Part shown: piece by piece, positions 1-6,015 of the stretch
Position numbering within the stretch: position 1 is the first letter of the stretch
How the letters are laid out: each line of letters opens with the position of its first letter
Assembly (NCBI GenBank): GCA_035406685.1
Contig: DAONLM010000183.1
Location: 1 to 6,015 of the forward strand
DNA length: 6,015 nt
Source: DAONLM01 sp035406685
Lineage (GTDB): Bacteria > Spirochaetota > GWE2-31-10 > MWDO01
Direction of reading: 5' to 3'
Translations under genes and position numbers: made by a program
The notes under the pieces: model-generated
Told to the model about the DNA's origin: nothing
The model's database searches: none
Seen by the model: the letters and a program-made list of their open reading frames with translations, nothing else

Positions 1-90
1 TAAAGTGAGGGACAGACCTATAATTTTTTTATAATTAAAATTAAAATAGGGGACAGACTTATAAATTAAATTAAAAGAGGGACAGACCTG
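1..90. repeat. Direct repeat block with GGGACAGAC core, three copies
   Basis: The core GGGACAGAC occurs at 9-17, 50-58 and 79-87, always on the plus strand, followed by CT or TT. Copies two and three lie in an imperfect tandem repeat: 31-60 (30 bases) and 61-89 (29 bases) both begin ATAA, run through a TTAAA-rich spacer and end in the core. The first copy is preceded by only 8 bases before the window edge, so the array may extend to the left. The G/C-rich core stands out sharply from its AT-rich setting. From memory, similar GGGACAG repeats occur in many bacterial genomes near genes for IS200-like (Y1, REP-associated) transposases. That link is an inference, since no transposase gene is visible here. 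No reverse-complement copy was seen in the window. Confidence 0.7.
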
Positions 91-344
91 CACTTATCAT
101 GCTGTAAAAATAATTTTTATATAAATACGGATAACTTACAAATTAAAATTTTGTAGTATAAATAAAGTTATTCTATTTTTTAAAAATAAAATACTAATGA
201 CCACAATTGTCGTATTAATTTTACTAAAAATCAAAAATTCTATGCCACAATAACTTTTAACAAAATAAAATGTTTAGATATAAAAATTTTTATTCAATCT
301 TGAAAATATTTTATATTCTTAATAAAAAATAGTTTTTTATATTA
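91..344. other. AT-rich non-coding stretch, no gene seen
   Basis: No convincing coding frame is present on either strand. The longest plausible plus-strand start, the ATG at 269, gives only about 20 low-complexity codons. Short AT palindromes are present, for example seven-base arms at 105-119 and another at 174-188, but they have no G/C stem and are expected by chance at this composition. An eight-base palindrome ACAATTGT lies at 203-210, with nothing to support calling it an operator. The stretch separates the repeat block from the transketolase promoter. Confidence 0.6.
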
Positions 345-373
345 TTGCCTTTTTTAAAAAAATTTGCTATACT
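345..373 (+). promoter_or_regulatory. Sigma70-type promoter for the transketolase gene
   Basis: TTGCCT at 345-350 serves as a -35 box and TATACT at 368-373 as a -10 box, separated by exactly 17 bases. The -10 is preceded by TGC (365-367), an extended -10 element. Transcription would start near 380, giving a leader of about 74 bases before the ATG at 454. The leader has only a weak five-base-pair hairpin (393-397 with 404-408). In such AT-rich DNA chance matches are common, but the spacing and extended -10 make this the best candidate upstream of the gene. Confidence 0.55.
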
Positions 374-437
374 CTTTTTAAATCATAATAATAGAGATAT
401 TTTTCTCTCAATCTATTTTTTATCTATTCAATATTTT

Positions 438-443
438 AGGAGA
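438..443 (+). promoter_or_regulatory. Ribosome binding site of the transketolase gene
   Basis: AGGAGA is a strong Shine-Dalgarno match, 10 bases before the ATG at 454. It supports that ATG as the translation start. Confidence 0.8.
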
Positions 444-453
444 ACAAATTTTA

Positions 454-2451
454 ATGGAGATCGACTATTTAGAAGCTACCGCAAAAACAATAAGAGCTTT
501 GACAATAGATGCTATTGAAAAAGCAAATTCTGGACATCCTGGTCTTGCTATGGGATGCGCTGACATAGGCGCCTATCTATTTGGAGAAGTATTAAAATAT
601 TTTCCAAAGGATTCAAAATGGCTGAATAGAGATAGATTTATTCTCTCTGCTGGCCATGGATCAATGTTACTTTATTCCCTTTTATATTTAAGTGGATATA
701 AATTAACATTAGATGATATAAAAGAATTCAGACAGTTTAAATCAAAAACTCCAGGCCATCCAGAATATGGCTGGACAGATGGGGTAGAAACATCATCAGG
801 TCCTTTGGGGCAGGGTGTCGGTAATGGTGTTGGCATGGCTCTTGCAGCAAAAAGATTAGCCCAGAAGTTCAACAGACCCGGTTATGAAATATTTAATTCA
901 AGAATATTTGTTTTAGCCGGTGATGGCGATATGATGGAAGGCATGACTTATGAAGCCTGCTCTATTGCAGGCCATCTAAGGCTTAATAATCTAATTTTAA
1001 TATATGATAGTAATAAAATTACAATCGAAGGAAGCACGGATTTAACTTTTACTGAAGATGTAAAGAAGAGATTTGAGGCACAGAACTGGCTTGTTTTAAA
1101 AATGAATGGTCATGATTTTAAAGATATAAAAAATAAATTTGAAGAGGCAGAAAAATTAAGATTAAAAGAGAATAAACCAGTATTAATAATTGCTGATACT
1201 GTTATTGGTAAAGGCTCCCCAAATAAACAGGCAACAAATCAATGTCATGGAGCACCTCTTGGCAGAGAAGAGGCAGTTCAATGTAAAGTAGTTCTTAATA
1301 TTAAAGAAGATTTTTATGTGGATCCACTCGCATTGGAATATTTTGAAAAAGGAAATAAAAAAAGAGAAGAAAAATATAATGAATGGCAGAAACTATTCAA
1401 AGAATGGGGAGAAAAATTTCCAGAATTAAAAAAACAATTGGATATAGACCTTTCTTTTAACTTTCCAGAAGATGCTTTTAACAATCTTCCAGAATTCAAA
1501 ATAGGTGAATATTTACCGACAAGAAATGCTTCTCATAAAGTTTTAAATAAAATTTGCGAGAATGTTGAATTTGTTATCTCTGGTAGTGCTGATCTCGGAA
1601 GTTCAACAATGACAATTATAAAAGATCGAAGTGAAGTCTCAAAAGATAACTATCTTGGCTATAATATTCAATATGGAATAAGAGAGCATGCAATGGGTGC
1701 AATTGCTAATGGCTTATATCTCTTTGGGGGTCACTGGCCAATTGTGGGGACATTTTTAGCATTTGTAAACTATATGCAACCTGCGATTAGAATGGCAGCT
1801 CTTATGAGATTGCCTATTATATATCTCTTTTCTCATGATTCAATATACGTAGGAGAAGATGGACCTTCTCATCATCCTATTGAACATCTATCAAATTTGA
1901 GACTTATACCAAATGTGAATGTAATGAGACCGGCATGCCCAAATGAGACAAAAATAGCCTGGAAGATAGCATTTAAAAATAATAATCATCCAAATATTAT
2001 AATTACAACAAGACAGAAGGTCCCTGTATTAAAATTTGATAATGATATTGAAGAGGCAGAAAAAGGGGCTTATATTGTAAAAAAAGAACAAAAAAGCAAT
2101 GTAGATATTATTTTAATTGCTACTGGATCAGAACTCAGTATAGCAATGGATGCAGCAGATATGCTTATAAAAGATGGCTATTCTGTAAGAGTTGTGAATA
2201 TGTTTTCTATTTTTCTTTTTGATAGAATGGATAAAGAGTATAAGGAGTATATTCTTCCAAAGAACGTTAAAAAAAGAATTGCGATTGAAGCAGGAATTAA
2301 AGATATCTGGTATAAATATATTGGGCTTGATGGGGATGTTATAGGTATGACAAAATTTGGTATTTCCGGCAAAGCAGAAGATCTGGGAAGATATTTTGGT
2401 TTTACAAAAGAAAATGTTTATGAGAAAGCCTTACAATTATTAAAATCTTAA
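454..2451 (+). CDS. tkt: Transketolase, full length
   Basis: This cytosolic, thiamine diphosphate-dependent enzyme moves two-carbon ketol units between sugar phosphates (for example xylulose 5-phosphate to ribose 5-phosphate or erythrose 4-phosphate) in the non-oxidative pentose phosphate pathway. At 665 residues it has the usual single-chain length. The N-terminal cofactor domain shows SGHPG (His28), SAGHGS (His68), GPLGQG (116-121), and the metal/diphosphate motif GDGDMMEG (156-163) with Asn187. His266 lies in CHGAPLG. The middle domain holds the catalytic Glu411 in YGIREHAM and the substrate-binding GPSHHPIE (470-477, His473). Arg520 follows in TTRQ. The C-terminal domain runs through VEAG/IEAG-like (611-614), WYKYIGLDG and KFGISG. 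The invariant residues sit within about five positions of E. coli numbering as I recall it. The start is supported by AGGAGA ten bases upstream. The recJ-like gene follows after 22 bases with no terminator between, so the two are probably cotranscribed. The sequence does not show whether the isoform has a special pathway role. Confidence 0.97.
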   Translation: MEIDYLEATAKTIRALTIDAIEKANSGHPGLAMGCADIGAYLFGEVLKYFPKDSKWLNRDRFILSAGHGSMLLYSLLYLSGYKLTLDDIKEFRQFKSKTPGHPEYGWTDGVETSSGPLGQGVGNGVGMALAAKRLAQKFNRPGYEIFNSRIFVLAGDGDMMEGMTYEACSIAGHLRLNNLILIYDSNKITIEGSTDLTFTEDVKKRFEAQNWLVLKMNGHDFKDIKNKFEEAEKLRLKENKPVLIIADTVIGKGSPNKQATNQCHGAPLGREEAVQCKVVLNIKEDFYVDPLALEYFEKGNKKREEKYNEWQKLFKEWGEKFPELKKQLDIDLSFNFPEDAFNNLPEFKIGEYLPTRNASHKVLNKICENVEFVISGSADLGSSTMTIIKDRSEVSKDNYLGYNIQYGIREHAMGAIANGLYLFGGHWPIVGTFLAFVNYMQPAIRMAALMRLPIIYLFSHDSIYVGEDGPSHHPIEHLSNLRLIPNVNVMRPACPNETKIAWKIAFKNNNHPNIIITTRQKVPVLKFDNDIEEAEKGAYIVKKEQKSNVDIILIATGSELSIAMDAADMLIKDGYSVRVVNMFSIFLFDRMDKEYKEYILPKNVKKRIAIEAGIKDIWYKYIGLDGDVIGMTKFGISGKAEDLGRYFGFTKENVYEKALQLLKS

Positions 2452-2473
2452 CAGTTAGTTAATTAGAGAAATT

Positions 2474-4450
2474 ATGAATATTTTAAAAGAAAAACTCGAT
2501 CTTAATTTTATAAAAAAATGGCAGGACAAGGGTTTTGAAACAATAATTTTATCAATTCTTGACAGAAGAAACATAAAAACAGAGTCAGAAGTTATATCTT
2601 TCCTGTATCCAGAATTTGAATTACTCGACTCACCATTCTTATACTCAAAAATTATCAGTGCCTATCAAAGGCTTGATAGAGCAATTAAAAATAGAGAAAG
2701 TATAATTATATTTGGGGATAGGGATGTTGATGGCACAACTTCAATAGCAATATTGGTCGATTTTTTAAAAAGATTTAATGCAAAAGTTGATTGGGAATTA
2801 CCAGTAGGGGTCGATAATTATGGACTCTCAATGGATAAAGTGAATAAATGGAGAAATAAATATAGTTTGTGCATAACCGTTGATTGTGGAATTACTAATA
2901 TTTCTGAAATAAAAGAATTAAAAAACAATGGGATAGATACAATTATTATTGATCATCATTCTCCTCTTGAGATAATACCAGAGGCTTATGCAATAATAAA
3001 TCCAAAGTGTGAGGATAGCATTGATTTTAAAAATGTTGCGGCAAGTGGTGTTACATTTCTTTTTATATTTGGTTATATATTTTATAAGAGTCAATTTTAT
3101 AATAAAAATATTCTTTTTATTTATGAATCTAAAAATAGTTTAAAATTAAATCTGTATAGAAATCTTATTTTAATAGAGAATGTTGAGTTTAAAGATAAAC
3201 TACCCTCTTTTATTGAGAAGATTGACTTTATATTTTATGATTTAAATAATAATAAAATTAAAAATTTTATCTTAAAATTTTTAAATAATAAGAAATGTTA
3301 TCATATAAATAATTTTGATTATCTTAAAGAAATAGATGTTGCTATTTGCGAGCATATCATATTTTTAAAAAATCTATTTAACTTAATACACGAGATAGAA
3401 AATATAAAAACAAAATATCTTCCGCTTACTGCTCTTGGGACAATTGCTGACATTATGCCCATTATTAATATTAACAGAATATTTGTTGCTAATGGGCTAA
3501 AATTCTTAAATAAGTTAAAAAATATTACAGAATTATGCAAAAGAGTAGAAGTGGATTGTGAAAATATTACTGTAAAAGATCTTTCCTGGTGTGTATGCCC
3601 TTTATTAAATGCTTCTGGTAGAATGGGAGATGCGACTATAACTGTTCTTTTTTTAATGGACAATGATAATTATAACTTTTATATTCAATCCATACTGGAT
3701 AATAACAAAGAAAGAAAAATTCACGAAGAATTTGCAATTAATACCTTCAAAGACGAATGTGAAAATAACAAAAATTTTTATAATAACAATTTAGCATTTT
3801 TTTATAGTGATAAAATTCATAGAGGCATTACTGGAATTGCTGCGGCAAAACTTTCTTCCAAAACAAATTGCCCTACCATAGTTGCAGCAAAAGAGGGGGA
3901 TTTTTTTATTGGCTCAATAAGAGGGAAATCCAATTATCATTTTGTTGAGTTTCTTGATGCTGGTAAAGAATTTTTACTTGAATATGGAGGTCATCATTCT
4001 GCAGCTGGTTTTAGATTTCATAAAGATAAACTCGAAGATTTTATCATATTTCTTAAAGAAAATTCACATAAATTGAACAATGAAATAAAAGAAGATGATT
4101 TTATCAAAATAGATGCAGAAATTCCAGAGCAATATCTTAATTATGATCTATTCAAGACTATTTTTACACTCGAACCATTTGGTGAAGGGAATCCTCCTCC
4201 TATTTTATTAACAAAAAACATTAAGATCAACAGCTGGAATTTTTTAGGCAAAGATAAAAAACATATAAAAATATATTTTAATACAATAAAAGAGCAAATT
4301 ATCGGAATCTTATGGAATAAAGCAGAGTTTTTTAACTCAATCTATTCAGAAGATAAAAGATACAATATTCTTTATCAATTAGAGTTGAATAAATTTAACA
4401 ATCAAGTAATCCCTCAATTAATTATTTTAGATATAGAGATTTGTGACTAA
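2474..4450 (+). CDS. recJ: RecJ-family single-strand DNA-specific 5'-3' exonuclease with an insertion
   Basis: RecJ enzymes degrade single-stranded DNA from the 5' end in the cytoplasm during recombination and mismatch or base-excision repair. The 658-residue protein shows the family order. Near the N-terminus is an FLYPEFELLDSPF segment. The DHH domain then has GDRDVDG (81-87; Asp82, Asp84), TVDCG (Asp137), IDHH (Asp160, His161, His162) and GTIADIMP (Asp326). NASGRMG (379-385) follows. The DHHA1 domain has IHRGITGIAA (448-457), GSIRG (480-484) and GGHHSAAGF (505-513). Last is an OB-like domain with EPFGEGNP (567-574). All metal-binding residues are kept. Two oddities: the usual aromatic residue in motif I is Arg83, and some 105 extra residues (about 204-315) separate the DHH motif from Asp326, which accounts for most of the excess over the usual 560-580. 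The ribosome binding site is weak (AGAGA just upstream). The N-terminus aligns with the family from the first residues. The stop overlaps the convergent gene's stop. RecJ rather than a nanoRNase/DHH phosphoesterase is indicated by the OB-like part and length. Confidence 0.92.
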   Translation: MNILKEKLDLNFIKKWQDKGFETIILSILDRRNIKTESEVISFLYPEFELLDSPFLYSKIISAYQRLDRAIKNRESIIIFGDRDVDGTTSIAILVDFLKRFNAKVDWELPVGVDNYGLSMDKVNKWRNKYSLCITVDCGITNISEIKELKNNGIDTIIIDHHSPLEIIPEAYAIINPKCEDSIDFKNVAASGVTFLFIFGYIFYKSQFYNKNILFIYESKNSLKLNLYRNLILIENVEFKDKLPSFIEKIDFIFYDLNNNKIKNFILKFLNNKKCYHINNFDYLKEIDVAICEHIIFLKNLFNLIHEIENIKTKYLPLTALGTIADIMPIININRIFVANGLKFLNKLKNITELCKRVEVDCENITVKDLSWCVCPLLNASGRMGDATITVLFLMDNDNYNFYIQSILDNNKERKIHEEFAINTFKDECENNKNFYNNNLAFFYSDKIHRGITGIAAAKLSSKTNCPTIVAAKEGDFFIGSIRGKSNYHFVEFLDAGKEFLLEYGGHHSAAGFRFHKDKLEDFIIFLKENSHKLNNEIKEDDFIKIDAEIPEQYLNYDLFKTIFTLEPFGEGNPPPILLTKNIKINSWNFLGKDKKHIKIYFNTIKEQIIGILWNKAEFFNSIYSEDKRYNILYQLELNKFNNQVIPQLIILDIEICD

Positions 4451-5841
4451 TAGGCATATCTTTTTACTTTTTTACCAAATATTGTAAGAAAGATTATTTT
4501 TATATCAAAAAAGAATGACCAATTTTCAATATATTCAATATCATATTTTACTCTCATTCCAATATCAGAATCCCCTCTCCAACCATTTACCTGTGCCCAA
4601 CCGGTTAAACCTGGTTTTACCCAATGCCTTATATGATATTTATCATATTTTTTATAAAACTCTTCTGTGTGCAAAAGCATATGTGGTCTTGGACCAACAA
4701 TAGACATATCCCCCTTCAAGATATTAAATAGCTGAGGAAGTTCATCTAAATTATATTTTCTTAAAAAATCCCCTATTTTGGTCTTTCTTGGATCATCTTT
4801 TGTAGCCTGTTTTACATCAGATTCTTCATTTACTATCATGGTACGAAATTTATAAATTTTAAATTCTCTCTGTTTATAACCTGTTCTTTTCTGAGTAAAA
4901 AAAACAGGACCTTTTGATGTTGCTTTAATCAAAATAGTAATAACTAAAAAAACTGGAGATAAAACTATAAGCCCAATTAAAGAAAAGACTATATCAAATA
5001 ATCTCTTTATAAATCTATTAAACATATTTTCAAGTGGAACATTTCTTATGCCAATTAAAGGATATCCTTCAATCTGTCTCATAAAAGGATTAACACTTAT
5101 TATTTTAAAATAGTCTGGAATCAATTCTGCTTTAACTCCATACTTTTCACAAATATTTGTAATATCAACAATCTTTTGTTCTGCTCTCATGGGTAGAGCA
5201 ACTATAACATTGTCTATAATAAAACTTTTTAATATTAATTCTATTTTATCTGTTGTTCCTAAAATCAGACTCTTTATTGTATCAGTATATTCTGGGTTAT
5301 CTGTTTTAAGAATCTCCTCATTATCATCTAAAAAACCAATTATTCTTATACCTAATTCTGGATTTGAGACTATTTTTCTATAAAAGTTTAATCCAACCTG
5401 CCCAGCCCCGATGATTAAATATCTTCTAAAATTATATCCTTTTCTTCTCAAAATGGAAAGAATCATTTTTATAAATAGTCTCTCTGTTAAAAATATTGAG
5501 AAGGTAATTAAAGAGAAATATAATATCTGTTTGTCATTGAATCTATATATATTAAAAATATTAGAAATATAAAAAAAAGAATAAAGAATTATCTGAAAAA
5601 TAATAAGATTTTTTATAATTAATCCAAAAGGACGAAATCTATAAGTATGGGTAAATTCATTTTTTTCAATGATAAAATATAGCACCAAAATTATAACTGA
5701 AGAAACTATTAATTCCTTTAATTGCCAGAATAAAATTGAACCAAAAACAATGTATTTGCTTATAATAAATGAGGCTATTAAAAATACCAAATCTAAAAAA
5801 ACAAGAACTGCTAAAAATAAACTGCTATTCTGTTTTAACAT
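4447..5841 (-). CDS. Polyprenyl-phosphate glycosyl-1-phosphate transferase, WcaJ type
   Basis: This inner-membrane enzyme would transfer a sugar 1-phosphate, probably glucose, from a UDP-sugar to undecaprenyl phosphate, the first step in building exopolysaccharide, capsule or O-antigen repeat units. At 464 residues it is the long, two-part form. Four hydrophobic segments come first (about 7-29, 41-58, 74-95 and 106-121), then a soluble Rossmann-like domain with GAGQVG (145-150) and LDD (171-173). A hydrophobic segment at 278-306 contains Ser295-Pro296, as in the re-entrant helix of PglC. The catalytic domain has KRTGYKQREFKIYKFRTM (318-335), the Asp366-Glu367 dyad in LDELPQL, GDMSIVGPRP (377-386) and KPGLTGWAQVNGWRG (409-423). 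The ending with YDIEYIENWS (433-442) resembles the glucose-transferring subfamily, but sugar specificity cannot be read from this. The ATG is the first Met before the first membrane segment. A weak GGTG lies 12 bases upstream. The gene is convergent with recJ and overlaps it by four bases. Galactose- or N-acetyl-hexosamine-specific relatives (WbaP, WecP types) are the main alternatives. Confidence 0.93.
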   Translation of the reverse strand: MLKQNSSLFLAVLVFLDLVFLIASFIISKYIVFGSILFWQLKELIVSSVIILVLYFIIEKNEFTHTYRFRPFGLIIKNLIIFQIILYSFFYISNIFNIYRFNDKQILYFSLITFSIFLTERLFIKMILSILRRKGYNFRRYLIIGAGQVGLNFYRKIVSNPELGIRIIGFLDDNEEILKTDNPEYTDTIKSLILGTTDKIELILKSFIIDNVIVALPMRAEQKIVDITNICEKYGVKAELIPDYFKIISVNPFMRQIEGYPLIGIRNVPLENMFNRFIKRLFDIVFSLIGLIVLSPVFLVITILIKATSKGPVFFTQKRTGYKQREFKIYKFRTMIVNEESDVKQATKDDPRKTKIGDFLRKYNLDELPQLFNILKGDMSIVGPRPHMLLHTEEFYKKYDKYHIRHWVKPGLTGWAQVNGWRGDSDIGMRVKYDIEYIENWSFFFDIKIIFLTIFGKKVKRYAY

Positions 5842-5886
5842 ATTATACTATAACACCTATACGGTAGAGTTAGTTATTTATAAAAT

Positions 5887-5915
5887 ATTTTACTTTAAAA
5901 ATAAAAAAAAGTCAA
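5887..5915 (-). promoter_or_regulatory. Sigma70-type promoter for the sugar-1-phosphate transferase gene
   Basis: On the minus strand TTGACT (5915-5910) and TAAAAT (5892-5887) are separated by exactly 17 bases, each one base from the consensus. Transcription would start near 5880, giving a leader of about 40 bases before the ATG at 5841. The T-rich spacer and surroundings are common in this genome, so a chance match is possible, but the spacing and the position are right for this gene. Confidence 0.55.
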
Positions 5916-5969
5916 AAAGAATTAATTATAATTTTTGGGGAAAATAGAAGGGAAAGATTTTACTTTTAA

Positions 5970-6015
5970 ATGGAAAAAGATAGAATTATCCCATGGTTAA
6001 TTTTGTTTGAGAAAA
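5970..6015 (+). CDS. Possible start of a divergent gene, cut by the window edge
   Basis: An ATG at 5970 opens a frame of 15 codons that runs off the window without a stop, beginning MEKDRIIPWLILFEK. A TAA directly precedes the ATG in frame, so this would be the first possible start. A purine-rich AGAAGGGAAAG (5946-5956) lies upstream with a rather long gap of 13 bases. The short peptide, polar then hydrophobic, could begin a membrane protein. Next to a polysaccharide-initiating transferase, an O-antigen ligase or polymerase would fit, but that is a guess from context. The frame may also be chance, since 15 codons are too few to judge. Confidence 0.35.
   Translation, partial: MEKDRIIPWLILFEK

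Noticed and set aside
105..119. AT palindrome with seven-base arms, possible terminator
   Set aside because: The stem has no G/C pairs and there is no upstream gene in view for it to serve. It is probably chance in AT-rich DNA.
269..331. Small plus-strand frame of about 20 codons
   Set aside because: The sequence is low complexity, lacks a ribosome binding site and has no motif. It is the kind of frame expected by chance.
393..408. AGAGA/TCTCT hairpin in the transketolase leader, possible regulatory element or attenuator
   Set aside because: Only five base pairs with a six-base loop. It is too weak to call, and there is no alternative pairing or conserved riboswitch-like core in the leader of about 74 bases.
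3319..3663. Open frame of 114 codons on the minus strand inside recJ
   Set aside because: It lies opposite the conserved RecJ motifs GTIADIMP and NASGRMG, which explain the sequence. It shows no known domain and has no supporting ribosome binding site context.
5842..5847. TATAAT on the minus strand directly before the ATG of the sugar transferase gene
   Set aside because: There is no -35-like hexamer 16-18 bases upstream, and transcription would start inside the coding region and remove the start codon. The site at 5915-5887 is better placed.
5927..5932. TATAAT on the plus strand, possible promoter for the frame at 5970
   Set aside because: The hexamer 17 bases upstream is a run of A, with no -35 match. 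In DNA this AT-rich such a hexamer is expected by chance.
5669..5947. Open frame of 92 codons on the plus strand
   Set aside because: It lies mostly antisense to the N-terminal membrane part of the sugar transferase, is Lys/Asn/Ile-rich with no recognisable motif, and runs through the likely promoter region.

Overview
The window is a strongly AT-rich bacterial stretch (about 30% GC by eye) that uses the standard genetic code. It holds three complete genes, a possible fourth gene cut by the right edge, a repeat block at the left edge and two non-coding stretches. No single feature fixes the organism. The gene set, the low GC and the lipid-linked polysaccharide gene fit a free-living or host-associated bacterium. 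The RecJ-type protein has an Arg in its first metal motif and a large insertion, which I associate, from unverified memory and with low confidence, with spirochaete-like or candidate-phylum lineages.

Layout. Positions 1-90 carry three same-direction copies of a GGGACAGAC core, two of them inside an imperfect tandem repeat of about 30 bp. Positions 91-344 are very AT-rich and show no gene. A good sigma70-type promoter (345-373) and a ribosome binding site (438-443) lead into a full-length transketolase (454-2451). After 22 bases comes a RecJ-family single-strand-specific exonuclease (2474-4450), probably on the same transcript. Its stop codon overlaps by 4 bases the stop codon of a convergent gene on the minus strand (5841 down to 4447), a full-length polyprenyl-phosphate glycosyl-1-phosphate transferase of the WcaJ type. 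That gene has its own promoter-like site (5915-5887). To its right a divergent plus-strand reading frame may begin at 5970 and leaves the window after 15 codons.

Functionally the window joins three unrelated jobs. Transketolase interconverts sugar phosphates in the non-oxidative pentose phosphate pathway. RecJ degrades single-stranded DNA during repair and recombination. The membrane sugar transferase starts a lipid-linked glycan for exopolysaccharide, capsule or O-antigen. The transferase may mark the edge of a surface-polysaccharide locus continuing to the right. I saw no CRISPR array, tRNA, rRNA, transposase gene or phage gene, and nothing that amounts to a new defence or mobile system. 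The points most worth following are the insertion in the RecJ protein and the repeat block at the left edge.
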